A stretch of 64,000 nt of DNA, taken from contig JAJKFL010000026.1 of assembly GCA_021186555.1 (NCBI GenBank), positions 8,515,709 to 8,579,708 of the forward strand, read 5' to 3'. A model generated the notes under the pieces. It made no database searches, had not been told where the DNA came from, and was given only the letters and a program-made list of their open reading frames with translations. Shown here piece by piece: positions 1 to 9,810 of this stretch; positions within the stretch are counted from its first letter, which is position 1; each line of letters begins with the position of its first letter. The stretch is from Reticulitermes speratus. Taxonomy: Eukaryota > Arthropoda > Insecta > Blattodea > Rhinotermitidae. Position numbers and translations under genes: made by a program.

Positions 1-151
1 TTTTGCTACATGTTTGGGTCGCATTATATGGCCTCCGTTTTACAGCTGTTTGTAAAACGGAGGCCTCTTCATAGAAAACACACTTTCCTTTTATGGGCTT
101 GTAAGACTACGTGATGATTGCCATATAATGCGGCCGAAACATGTAGCAAAA
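1..151. mobile_element. Small fold-back element with 32-bp inverted ends
   Basis: Bases 1-32 are the near-exact reverse complement of 120-151 (about 30 of 32 match). A second palindrome lies inside at about 29-64, so the whole segment can snap back. The right arm contains GGCCGAAACATGTAG, the 3' half of the hammerhead-like core seen elsewhere in the window, preceded by a decayed TGATGA at 112-117. It has no coding capacity. I place it with the same fold-back family as a worn copy. The left boundary may lie outside the window. Confidence 0.6.
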
Positions 152-204
152 TGTAATATATTATTCATGTGTTGTTTTATTTGTACCCTATAATTGATAT
201 TGTA

Positions 205-430
205 TAGCTCCACCCATTCTTAATCTCGGTGCTGTATGGAGGTGAGTAGTGAACATTACGCCCCGGTAGCTTTACTCCTGGAAAAGAACTCTAAACTCAT
301 TGAATACGATGCTCAGTGGACCCCAGAGCCAGTTTGGGCATTTTGGAGAAGAGGAAAATCTCATACCCCTACCGGGATTCGAATCCCAGACCGCCCAGCC
401 CTTATCGTAGTCCCTACACAGACTACTCTC
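205..430 (-). mobile_element. SINE family A copy (tRNA-derived), minus strand
   Basis: Read on the minus strand, a B-box-like GGGATTCGAATCCC-type core leads into the family body (CCAGACCGGCTC-like, then AAGCGGCC-like, then ATTCTTAACCTCGG in reverse). It is moderately diverged and lacks the tail. It lies head to head with the plus-strand copy at 471. SINEs are short Pol III retroelements moved by LINE enzymes, and no protein is expected from the frames through it. Confidence 0.75.
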
Positions 431-470
431 ACTTTGTTTTCGATTTTCGAAGAACTTATAAGGGAGCCAG

Positions 471-768
471 GATAGCTTAGTCGATACAGTGAACTGGCTA
501 CGCGTTAAACAAGCGAGGAGTCGTGGTTTGGTTCTCGGTAGGGGAAATATATTATACACTTCTCCAGAATGTCCGTACTGGGTCTGCGGCCCAACCAGCT
601 TCCTGTTTAATGGGTAACGGGGATACCGTGCCTGAAGATAAAGCGGCTGGATCGTTGGGCTCACCACTGACCTTCAGTACCGACATGAAGCATGAGTGGA
701 GCTATTCCTCCACTTCCCCATATGTTTTTATGACGTGCACAGGGACAATTTGACCTTTAACCTTTATT
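471..768 (+). mobile_element. SINE family A copy, plus strand
   Basis: The copy starts with the tRNA-like head (GGATAGCTTAGTCGATA). The body follows (GGGTCTGCGGCCCAACCAGC, AAGCGGCTGG, GTGGAGCTATTCCTCCACTTCC), then the family 3' signature GTGCACAGGGACAATTTGACC. It ends in TTTAACC-like tail units. About 300 bp, near full length. Confidence 0.8.
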
Positions 769-770
769 AT

Positions 771-1330
771 TTACAATTACTGAAATTAGTTTCAACACCT
801 TCTGTCTTTCGACTACTGCAGTTGAAACGGTGTCGTTAAATGGGCCAATATTCACGCACATGCTACAGAGTAGGTAGCCCCAGAGTTCGACTGCATCACC
901 TTTTCTGTCTGAGCCGACACGTTGATAAATTAGGGACCAGGATTCGTGACGTGCACGCTAACCGCCAGCCCACCACATTGGCTCAAACCCTCAGGGTCTT
1001 CCCGTATTTAATTACAGTCGTGTAGTTAGCCACCAAAATACACAGATCTGCTGGTATTGTTAGTTGTAACATGACTTGTGGAACATGCTATAGTCATGTT
1101 GCACCTGTTCCCATTGTTTCAGACCAGCTGGTTAATAACAAAAGTAATGAAATAACAATTTTTGCACTGGCTGGTATACGTAGGTCTGCTCTGTCATAAT
1201 ACGTCCCTATCAACACCTGACTGTCTTAACTTTCGCTAATGTACGTTGTCAGCTGTAGGTAAAGCAACTTTATGGGGCTTTTAAAAGTCAAAGTGATTGT
1301 CGCTGTGTTTAATTAACATGCCATAGCTTC
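771..1330. other. No gene or recognised repeat
   Basis: Mixed-composition sequence. Only short open frames are present and none resembles a known protein. I see no RNA gene and no tandem structure. Confidence 0.5.
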
Positions 1331-1435
1331 ACACATTCTTAAACCTGGGTACTATGTGTAGATACTCGGCCAGCTTCAACCTTCGGCCGCTTTACCCCCT
1401 GAGAAAGAGTCCCACATGCCCACTGAGTTAGGCGG
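1331..1435 (-). mobile_element. SINE family A fragment
   Basis: Recognisable pieces are ATTCTTAAACCTGG, CGGCCGCTTTACCCCCTGAG and CCCACTGAGTTAGG, which are the reverse of the family's 3' half. The tRNA-like head is missing. The fragment abuts the unclassified 540-bp repeat that follows. Confidence 0.65.
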
Positions 1436-1975
1436 CTTTGTGGATCCCTTTGGGGAGCTTTTAGGCGAGTTCGCAAAATTGCGAAAAGCGACTATTAGCT
1501 TCGTCATGTCTGTCCGTACAAAACAACCCGGCTCCCACAGGACGGATTTTCATGAAATTGTGCATTTGAGTATTTTTCGAAAATCTGTCTACAAAACTCG
1601 AGTTTCATTAAAATCTGAAAGAATAACGGGTACTTCACATCAAGGACCTATGTACATTTATGATCCTATCTCGCTGAATTCTCCTTAGAATAGAAATGTT
1701 TCAGACAAAAGTTGTAACAGAAATCAAAACACACATTTTATTTTCAGTAACGTTTTTCCGAAAATCGTGCCGTTTATGAGATAATGTGGAAAAATATGAT
1801 ACAGCCAGACAGGCCACATATGGCAATATAATACGACGCATGCGCTTTGCATGCTGGATAACTAAGGCTACAGACATACACTGAGGATATGTAATACTTA
1901 TTGTTTTTGCACGGCAACAATGGTAACGCGAACGCGCCTCAGTGTTAGGTTATACGCGCATTGCGTGTCTTGGCT
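1436..1975 (-). repeat. Unclassified ~540-bp interspersed repeat, copy 1
   Basis: This stretch is the reverse complement of parts of 22555-23090 and 26640-27270. Shared landmarks are GCGAAAAGCGACTATTAGCTT, the TCTGTCCGT run, TTCATGAAA, CATTTATGATCCTATCTCGC, CGCATGCGC and GGTAACGCGAACGCG. It contains no convincing open frame and no clear terminal inverted repeats. It could be a non-autonomous DNA element or a long SINE-like element. Confidence 0.7.
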
Positions 1976-2245
1976 TGATTTGTGAAGGTTATTAATTGCT
2001 ACGCGACCCTCCGATTTGAATACAGAAGGCCAGTATATAAATGAGTAAGGCATACACGATTGTACTTAGACACATGACAGTTCCGCACTTGCTATTGTTA
2101 GGAAATTGGAAGCTCCAAGGTCGTGTGTAAAAAAGTTCCTCAATTGCAACGTATAACGGTGCAGCTCAAACCAAACGTGTGCAAAAGAGATAAAATTGTC
2201 CATGTGCTTTGTTAACTATTACACCACGAAGACGTTTGTAGGAGT

Positions 2246-2320
2246 GGAGGTATAGCTCCAAGCATTCTTAACGTCGCCACTAGATGTACGTTAGTGGTTA
2301 GCTTCATGCCCGTTACACCT
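2246..2320 (-). mobile_element. SINE family A 3' fragment
   Basis: GGAGGTATAGCTCC followed by ATTCTTAACGTCG and CACTAGATG matches the reverse of the family A 3' region. The rest of the element is absent. Confidence 0.5.
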
Positions 2321-2584
2321 TGGTTAAGAAACTGCCCTGTAGGCAGTGTGGCTGTGAGAAAAATGTTCACCCCTGTCGTAACTCTGTACATTCAGCCCAT
2401 AGTTAGGCCTACTATACCGAGTGAGCTACCGTGGCTCATATATTTATGCAGCATTTATTTTTTTAATATCCTGAACTTTTCGCGTAAGTCCTCTGAAGTT
2501 TTCTCTTTCATTCGATTTCGTGACTAAAATTTTGTTCATTTGTACTTCACGTTATATTTAACGTGCATTTTTGTACAATTGATC

Positions 2585-2691
2585 AACTCACACCAACAAA
2601 TGCACCAAAACAAGTTTGTCACTGATTTCTTTATTCTTTTAATAAAGAAATCAGTGACAAACTTGTTTTGGTGCATTTTGTTGGTGTGAGT
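2585..2691. repeat. Near-perfect 51-bp hairpin
   Basis: The left arm 2585-2635 and right arm 2641-2691 are exact reverse complements except for one extra A in the right arm. A 5-base loop (CTTTT) separates them. The arm sequence (ACCAACAAATGCACCAAAAC) resembles the outer arms of the fold-back insertions at 2789, 9823, 42855 and 49450, so this may be an end-only remnant of that family. The arms are AT-rich and carry no gene. Confidence 0.85.
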
Positions 2692-2845
2692 TAATCAGTT
2701 GTTTATTTGTGCCTGCTACATGCCCTACCCACCTCACCGTCCTTTATTTCATCGCCATAGTACTGCATGGTGAAACTGCTACTTACGTTCACTGTTTACA
2801 AACCAACAAAATTCACTCCACTTTCACGTTTATTATTTATTCATC

Positions 2846-2893
2846 AACCCCTACATATGTTTCGGTCTTTATCAGGCCATCGTCAGTACACTC
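2846..2893 (-). ncRNA. Hammerhead-like motif, degraded stem I
   Basis: On the minus strand the order is CUGACGA, a weak helix II (GGCC...GACC), GAAAC, AUAUGUA, GGGGUU. The bases before CUGACGA do not pair with GGGGUU, so stem I is lost and activity is unlikely. Confidence 0.5.
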
Positions 2894-3200
2894 CGCAACA
2901 CGGGACACACTCAACATAAACAGGACATAATTACTTAAATGACCATCCAAATATACACAACCAAGACCGAAACCGAAATACTAGCCAAAGGTGGAAGATA
3001 TAACATAATAAACCACATTCTTTTACTTTACCATTTTACTAAAAAAAAATTTACGAATTTTTAAGTATCTTTTATATTCTGTGGTTTTTATATATACTTC
3101 GTATACAGACATTATAAGTTATTGTAATTTATATACAAAGAAATTGGGACTAATTATGATAGCAGACAAAACATTGGATGGGAAGTGAACGTAGTTTATG

Positions 3201-3248
3201 AACCCCCTGAAGATGGCCTTACATAAGACCGAAACATATGTAGGGGTT
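3201..3248 (+). ncRNA. Hammerhead-like ribozyme motif
   Basis: Stem I is AACCCC (3201-3206) with GGGGUU (3243-3248). The core is CUGAAGA (3207-3213). Helix II is GGCCUU/AAGACC around ACAU, with one C-A mismatch. GAAA follows at 3231-3234. The palindromic ACAUAUGU forms a short stem III, and UA at 3241-3242 is the expected cleavage position. One extra U (3214) separates the core from helix II, which canonical hammerheads lack. Activity is unproven. Confidence 0.65.
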
Positions 3249-3355
3249 GATGAATAAATAATGTAAGTGAAAGTGTAGTGCATTTCATTGGTTTGTAAAC
3301 AGTGAATTGTCAAAAATGCACGGTGAGAATAATATAAAATTTATGCTACTTACGT

Positions 3356-3515
3356 GTTTTTCTGGATCCTTGTGTTACTTTTTCTCTTTTAGATCTATAT
3401 GTTCTCCCTGTAGCTGTGTTTTCGGTCACCATCCATGCTTTTTCTTTAGGGCGGGGTACCAAGTTTCGTACCCATACAAAATAGCATTCAAGTTATGAAC
3501 TTTTGTAGGAACATG
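3356..3515 (-). pseudogene. LINE reverse-transcriptase C-terminal remnant
   Basis: The minus-strand frame reads a peptide containing NLNAILYGYETWYPALKK. This matches the conserved ILYG-ETW region that follows the reverse transcriptase in many insect LINEs. It is short, has no start, and is interrupted on its left by the fold-back insertion at 2789-3343. It is a dead fragment. Confidence 0.6.
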
Positions 3516-3834
3516 CCGTTGCCTACAGATAAGTGGATAAACACCGCCAATGGAAACTTTAATTATGTCAATTAAGTTGTGATTGATCATTTATCTTTAG
3601 TAAAATTATGATTATGTACATCTTTAATTTAACATTTAGTGTTTTGGCTAGGAGAAGATCAGGTGGACTATCGAAAGATAGCCTTTTTTTTCCAAATTTT
3701 ATCTGCTCGTAATTTCTTTACGAATCGAGTTTTTATTTCAGGGTTTTGAGCTTCTAACAGCGATGTTGATTGTTTTAGTATTTTGCAATGTTACGTCATG
3801 TGTAGGGCTGCTGATAAGTAGTCACAGACGTTTC

Positions 3835-4095
3835 GGCGAGTATTCTGCTAACTAACTCCATGTAGCAGAGTCCTTCTTGAGAAGCTAGCAGGTCGTCAGC
3901 TAGTCAAGAAATTCCCCGCGTTTTATGGAACCCGAAGGTTCATTACCGCACACACAAGAGCCCGCCACCTGTCCCTATCCTGAGCCATATCAATCGGAGT
4001 ATTCTGCACCTTTCTTTTCAAATAATTTACTCTATCACTTACCCTATAACGTATTCGGATATAACTGTGTAGTGATTCTTCCCTTTTTATTATAG
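3835..4095 (-). pseudogene. 3' end of LINE family A (5'-truncated)
   Basis: The minus-strand frame reads [19 protein letters not shown], the typical C-terminus of this insect LINE family. It is followed by a stop and then by a 3' untranslated part with CTAGTCAAGAAATTCC in plus-strand view. A short CTAACTAACT tail lies near 3848. The same tail region recurs at about 14.4, 15.3, 32.3 and 40.2 kb. Confidence 0.75.
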
Positions 4096-4139
4096 TAACA
4101 ATAACAGTAGAGACCAACCGTGTATTTGGACACCTGGAT

Positions 4140-4186
4140 ATCAGCTACATGTTTCGGTTTATGGCTAAGCCATCATCAGGCTTGAT
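4140..4186 (-). ncRNA. Hammerhead-like motif
   Basis: On the minus strand, AUCAAGC precedes CUGAUGA. Helix II is GGCUUA/UAAACC with one mismatch. GAAAC, AUGUA and GCUGAU follow. Stem I pairs (AUC/GAU and AGC/GCU) with one bulged A. The conserved extra U before helix II is present. Confidence 0.6.
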
Positions 4187-4189
4187 GGG

Positions 4190-4812
4190 ATTAAAACGAT
4201 ACAATTTTTACATACGTAATTATTAAATATTGAAGTTGAGATCTCAAGCTTGTTACATCGGTTAACACTTTCTGATATCATTGAATATTTTTGTAAATAT
4301 TAGGTTAATGGATTAAAGTGGTTGTAAATATAAGGTAAAATGTCTTGAAAAATTCGTAGTCGTGGGACTTTTGTAATTTCTTAATAGGCCCGAGACCTTA
4401 TGAAATATATGGATATAGCTGGTCAGCTCAGTATAGAACGTCGGAGAAGCCTAGATGTAAGACTAAGTTGTGATAGAAATGTGGTGAAATGTGTCGCAGA
4501 CCTTTCGTTTTATAAGGCATGTGTACTTTAGAAGAAGGGAATTTAGTTATTCACTGATGTATGTAACTAGTATACCGACAGTGAAGTCGTCACTTCTTGG
4601 GTAGGTTCCCTTGTCTTAAGCCGAAACAGGTAGATAGTTTCCTGATTTCCAAATACATAATTTTGTTTGACGAAGAAATATTGGGTTTTATTGTTTTCAG
4701 ATATGTTATTACATTATGGTTAGCTCTGTCTGGGTTTCCTTCTAGACCACTCTCCTTACTAGTATCAGATAAAAATTTTCCATGTTCTTCGAAGTGCAGT
4801 ATGCATTTCGTA
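4190..4812. other. No gene recognised
   Basis: AT-rich sequence downstream of a ribozyme-like motif, probably partly the body of a fold-back element. Small frames only, none recognisable. Confidence 0.45.
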
Positions 4813-4814
4813 TA

Positions 4815-5798
4815 CAGGATGTGCGAGAAGTCACCTTACACCCAGACAATACGCACCTCAGACTCAATTTAAGTTTACACAGCACAGCACAGCACGCACT
4901 ACAATGTAAAATGGTAGTTTGGCAACAGTGACCTAGATAGTGCATACGTAATTCGCCGCACACCACATGAAGAAAGACTTGAATGTGAGGTCGTATCGCC
5001 CAACTTTCGTGAATGAACTGTCGGATGCCGACATGGATCGGCGCTATGAATCATGCCGTGCTCTGCTGGACACATTCTCAAATGCCGTATCCCGATCAAA
5101 GGTTCTTTTCAGTGATTAATGTGCCATCTATCGCAGTGCGCGCGACAGAAATGTGGTTTTCTGGTCAAAGGAGAATCCCAATTTCACGCAGGAGCTGGAA
5201 CATAATCCACCGCATGTGATGATATGGGCGGGTATGACATCAGATTATCTGATTGGACCTTACTTTTTCGATGGACCGGTGAATGCGGCATCTTATTCGG
5301 CAATGTTGGAGACGTGGCTCATACCTCAGCTCTGAGACAGAGGACTCGTGGATGACGTGTGGCTGCAGCACGATGGGACACCCGCACACTTCGCTCTTTC
5401 TGTGCGCGATGTTTTGAACGAACATTTTCCAGGCCGATGGATTGGCCGTGGCTCACCAACATCTCCGGCACCATTGCCATGGCCACCACGTAGTCCTGAC
5501 CTTACCACCCCAGGCAATCCGTTGTGGGGTATTATCAAGGGAAGAGTGGCTGCGTGTCGCTACAACACCAACGAAGATTTGCGCAGAGCTGTGGAAGACG
5601 CCTTTCGCACAATTACTCTACAAATGCTCCGACGTATGTCACAGCGGACATGGAGGCGCATCCGTTTGTGTGTCCAGCATCAAGGTGCACATACGGATCC
5701 AATGGACATGTAACCAAGACGTACGTAAGTGATTCAAATTAATTATGACTGATTATGATTGCATACTGGTTGGTGTACGGTGACTTCTCGCCCACCTG
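4815..5798 (+). mobile_element. Decayed Tc1/mariner-superfamily transposon with both inverted ends
   Basis: The ends are inverted copies of about 28 bp: CAGGATGTGCGAGAAGTCACC at the left, and the reverse complement beginning CAGGTGGGCGAGAAGTCACC at the right. TA dinucleotides at 4813-4814 and 5799-5800 flank the element, as expected for this superfamily. At 984 bp it is shorter than an intact element. The 5' half of the transposase, including the DNA-binding region, appears to be deleted, while the C-terminal catalytic half remains as a broken frame. Confidence 0.85.
4967..5713 (+). pseudogene. Transposase pseudogene (Tc1/mariner, DDE/D superfamily)
   Basis: A single frame of 249 codons, including two internal stops (TAA at 5117-5119 and TGA at 5333-5335), ends at TAA 5711-5713. 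It covers the catalytic part of the protein, which cuts and joins transposon ends. The first acidic motif, LFSD, is present, but the next codon is the TAA where the family usually has E. HNPPHVMIWAGM is followed by the second motif, WLQHDGTPAHF. The third region reads SPDLTTPGNPLWG, and the G after TTP sits where I expect the third catalytic acid. No N-terminal DNA-binding domain is seen. The gene is inactive. Confidence 0.85.
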
Positions 5799-5800
5799 TA

Positions 5801-7317
5801 CGTTTGTAGGCTAGCCATATGCCCTTTCCTGAGTCATTGTCAGATCATAGTGTATCGTGTTTTATCTCGCATGCAGGATTCCGGAATTGCCCGAGGGTTT
5901 TCATGCTAAGTATTTTTAATCCCTCAGGCATTACTGAGATAGCATCTCAAAATGGGTCACAACTTCTTCTTCCTTGTCCACACACTTCCTGATTTACGTT
6001 TGCCATAAAACTAACATCCTGTTTAATTTTTCACGAAATTATGGGGACTTTAATTTTCATGTTAAAATACAAAACTCTTAAGGGTTATGACACCGTACAG
6101 TGTGGTATACAGACACTAAGGTTTCGTAGGAACATACTGCCTCCATCCTTGAAGAAATCCACATTATTAACTTTAACTGCCATGAAAACATTATGCGATG
6201 TGCTATTAAGTAGTGAAGCTTTAGATGCTTGATTTTAGTCTGCAACTATTTTGAACAGAATTCAACGTAATCTAGAATTTCATAGTGATGAAATATTAGG
6301 CTTAACGTGACGAAAATTCCAGGCGCTAATCAGATCGACACGCGCTGACTACCGGCCACTCAATTCTGTGACCATTACTCGAGATTTCCCAGTACGTGAT
6401 ATTAGCCCATCACATCATCACGCGATGTACTGAATTAAATATGGCACGTCCATGGAAAAGCTATGAAGGCTTCATGTGTGTAGCTGTAGCTGTGCACATG
6501 CACTTGAGCCTTGTAAATTGATTATATGAACGTGTATGTATGTATGTATGTACTGCCCGTAGGTGTAAACGTGCGAAGGGAATGGCAGAATGCTTCTCGT
6601 GTTCCGATTGTGGTATCACTTTACGAATGTAACTGCCTCTTTCTAATTTTATTTGATCCTCACAGACTTCGTGACACGTCGTGCTTATATGTTTCAATAA
6701 TTCTCTTTTATGTTCTTTCACGTTTCTATCCTACATTTATTCTTAATTCTCTTTTCTTCTGACAGTCTTCTCGAAGTACTTTGTTTACTCATAGACCTAT
6801 GTATATTTTTTTTTGTCTGTATTTCTTTCTTCATCAGTAGACTTTTTTTTTCTCCCCATATTTTCTCCTCCATTTCTTGTCTCCACCATCCCTCGATCTT
6901 CTTCTCTTCTGTTCCCGAGCTGCTTTCTAGACGTAAATGATTCAGGCTTGTAATTCGACAAACAAAGTCTTCGCTGTCAGAGAACTCCAGTGCCTGACGT
7001 ACGACCTGCATTTTTCATGACGAAGAGTCCGCTCTTTTCAGACCGCTGTATCAGCCCCTTCTCCCCTTGAGGGCCAGGAACGCGTGTATTAATATTCTGG
7101 AACGCAATTTTGCGGTAGGAAGCTCTTTCGTGAAGGCATATGAGAGCATTATGAAGGGTTGTAGAGGGTTTGGGGGGAGGGGGTATATGTGACCTGACGT
7201 TGATAGGAGGGCTGAACTTTCCGGAAACACGTATCTACATAAATAATTAAATGCAAAAGTAAATAAAGAAGGAAATGTTTGTTTTACCATGTAACGCATT
7301 ATAAGCAAACTGAGCTC
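5801..7317. other. No gene; small repeats only
   Basis: Contains a short (GTAT)n run at about 6530-6552 and a pyrimidine-rich tract at about 6712-6912 on the plus strand. Small open frames have no recognisable products. Confidence 0.5.
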
Positions 7318-7565
7318 AGTTTGTGTAGTAACTAGACAAAGGATTAGAAGAGTAGAAATTCGGAGTTCAATTTTCGGCTGGGGGGAAAAACTTTTTCTAT
7401 TTACCGGCTCTGGGACCCACTAAACCTCCTATCCAGTAGGTACACAGAGCACTTCCTTGTGGCTTATAGCGGATGTGGCATGAAGCTGAACACTGACCTC
7501 CATCTAGTGCTGAGAAGAATGAGTGGGGCTATACCTCCACTCCACCATACATCCCAAATATGTGG
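7318..7565 (+). mobile_element. SINE family A copy, diverged
   Basis: Landmarks in order are ACCGGCTCTGGGACCCACTA, CCTCCTATCCAGTAGGTAC, AAGCTGAACACTGACCTCCA, TCTAGTGCTGAG and GGCTATACCTCCACTCC. The head is poorly preserved and the 3' TTTACC tail is missing. Confidence 0.7.
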
Positions 7566-7775
7566 TTCTTAATTAAGCGAAAGGACAATTTTTTTTTTCA
7601 AAACGTTGTACGGACGGTGTACTCCGGATTTCAATATTCGAGTACACATTGTTTTAAAATATGTTCTTCCGAAATGGATGGGGATACTGTGCTGACACGT
7701 GGAGGTTAAGATGTGCGCTGGATTTATCTCGCTTAGGGTGTATTCCAGTAGGAGGCTGAAGATTATTTTTTCCAC

Positions 7776-8012
7776 TGGCTCGAAAGCCCATTGGGGGCCT
7801 AGGCCGCCTCATTTTACGACGCTTCACGATCACACATTTTAGACACACCACACTCGGTAGGACTCCTCCAGCCCGTCGCAGAGACCTCTACCTGACAACA
7901 CACAACACTCACAATAGACAGACATCCATGCCCTAGGCGGGATTCGAACCCACAATCCCAGTAAGCGAGCGGCCGTAGACCCACGCCTTAGACCGCGCGG
8001 CCTCTGAGATCG
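7776..8012 (-). mobile_element. SINE family C copy (tRNA-derived)
   Basis: On the minus strand the copy starts with a tRNA-like head (GGCCGCGCGGTCTAAGG) and a B box (GGGTTCGAATCCCG). The body TGTGAGTGTTGTGTGTTGTC and AGGTAGAGGTCTCTGCG follows, ending near GGGCCCCAATGGGC-like sequence. The same body recurs at 12772, 29037, 31187 and 58213. Confidence 0.8.
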
Positions 8013-9284
8013 GCAGGGGGCTGAAGATATTAATGAAAATTTGGGTTTTATAAAATTTGGAAAGTTTATGACTAGCTGAGCTGCTGTAAGCTTCTCAAAA
8101 AGAACCCTTCTTCATGGAGTTCTTAACGATATGACATGTCTCATTGACCTTTCAAAGTTCATGCACTAAATCCGTTAGTGTAAAATAAGGAACGGTAGAT
8201 ATCACGCTGTGAAAATGGGAATATATTCTGCAGTATATTTTATTAAGTATTCATCATGTCGCAGATGTTTTAAACATTTTATGCAGTCAACGGGGTTTTT
8301 TGAGAACATCGATATCAATAATTTAGAACTTCTTGTAACGTACGTGTTAGAAATGTATTTAACAAAAATTAAATTATTCCAATAATATTTACAGTAGACC
8401 AGTGTCGTAGCTAGGTCTTTTGTCCCCCAGGGCAAGTAATTAAAATGGCCGTCCGTAACAGAAATTAAGAATTTTAAATAAAAATTACAATTGTTTATTG
8501 AATTTACTTTTATTTGGCTCAATAGTTTAAAATTTGTTGAGCGCAAAAAAAAATCAAATTTTTTATTTTAAATATTTATTTTGACGCCCCTTGGACTATG
8601 TTGTCCGGTGTGACGGCAGCACTGGCTTATCCCCGCCACCCCCCTCCCCCCCCTCCCGCCCCCGCCCCCGCCCCCAGCTGCTTCTCTGTTCTACATAAAT
8701 AATAATAAATCACGTAAAAATTTGAAGACTGCTGTCGGAGATATAGCATGTGCATACGAAATAATTTCTCTGTAAGGAGTTAATTTCTTACATTTTGAGA
8801 GGAGAAGGGGTATGATGCAGGAATTATTGGTGGTAACCGTGCTCAATAGTGCATAGTATATAAGCATCAAATTACAGGTTAATTTTAAAGGACGATTTGC
8901 GAAGGAAGAAGCAGTTAGCTGGTGTGGCTTATTTTAACTGTTTCGGTATTTGTCAGTAAGATCTGATCATCACTGTTATATTTTTTGTTACTTTATCGAC
9001 GCTATATGTATCACAGATTATGTCTCCGTTGTTCTGGGATATTGCACGGCGTCACTGGGTAACTTAGTGGTTTCATATTTAAAGAATCGCAAGTCTAATC
9101 ATCCAGTAAACGGGGCGTCATATTCCGCAATGACGGTGACCTCAGCTGCACCGCTGCCATAGCCTAAGAACGCATTTCTGACATTACGTGGTTCTGTTAT
9201 CGGAGGTTGATTGTTTCAGTGTTGACTTGGAAAATGTTTAAATGATGCAGTCGTGGAATAGTTTAATTAAGATCCCGTAATTTA
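8013..9284. other. No gene; possible decayed DNA element and C-rich tract
   Basis: From about 8402 to 8628 the sequence runs from CAGTGTCGTAGCTAGG to GGCAGCACTG. This resembles the ends of some non-autonomous DNA transposons, but the termini pair poorly. A C-rich tract follows at 8636-8676. Frames here are AT-rich and unrecognised. Confidence 0.35.
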
Positions 9285-9400
9285 TACTGACTGCCTGTGA
9301 AGGACCACGATAAACTTCAGGATATTTGGTGTCCTGGACAGGATTCAAACCAGGCACCTTCCGCATATAGGGCAGATGCATTACCATTTAGGCTAACTTT
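9285..9400 (-). mobile_element. tRNA-like SINE head, minus strand
   Basis: The minus strand reads GCCTAAATGGTAATGCATCTG, then GGTTTGAATCCTG. These look like A-box and B-box elements of a tRNA-derived SINE. A related B-box-like segment is at about 40860-40920. Only the head region is clear. Confidence 0.45.
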
Positions 9401-9493
9401 ATCGGTGTCACTCTTTCATTATATTTAATTCTGTTATCGTATTTTTATATTATTTTTGACTTGCTTTAAATTAGCTTATATGTTTTTTTCTGA

Positions 9494-9690
9494 AACACGT
9501 TATTGAAGGAAAGATAGAAGGATGGATAGAAGTGACGGGAAGACGAGGACGAAGACGTAAGCAGCTACTGGATGATCTTAAGGAAAGGGGAGGATAATGG
9601 AAATTGAAAGAGAAACACTAGATCGCACTCTGTGGAGAACTCGCTATGGACCTGTCCTAAGACAGACTATGGAATGAATTAAAGAATATG
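9494..9690 (+). pseudogene. 3' end of LINE family B (5'-truncated)
   Basis: Encodes the family C-terminus (HVIEGKIEG-like, VTGRRGRRRKQLLDDLKE-like), then sequence ending ALDRTLWRTR-like and VLRQTME, followed by a GAAT-rich tail. A stop and frameshift interrupt it. Longer copies lie at 20505-21205 and 62095-62722. Confidence 0.75.
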
Positions 9691-9810
9691 CTTTTGTCAC
9701 CTAGAATTTCTACTACTGCTACAACTAGAATCATTACTCATTCTGCTGTCACTAATACTGCGGGAGTCGGAATAGCTTAATCGGTATAGTATCTAGGCCC
9801 CGGGCAGAAC

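Larger units (their letters stand above)
2777..3355. mobile_element. Fold-back insertion with 12-bp target duplication (hammerhead-bearing family)
   Basis: The direct repeat TGCTACTTACGT (2777-2788 and 3344-3355) flanks a 555-bp insertion (2789-3343). The insertion's arms are inverted: about 2790-2873 matches the reverse complement of about 3219-3306. An end block containing AAAATGCACGGTGAG lies at 3313-3327. Each arm holds a hammerhead-like motif, minus strand on the left and plus strand on the right. It has no protein frame. It is likely non-autonomous and related to Penelope-like elements or retrozymes, by inference from the ribozyme-like motif. Confidence 0.75.
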
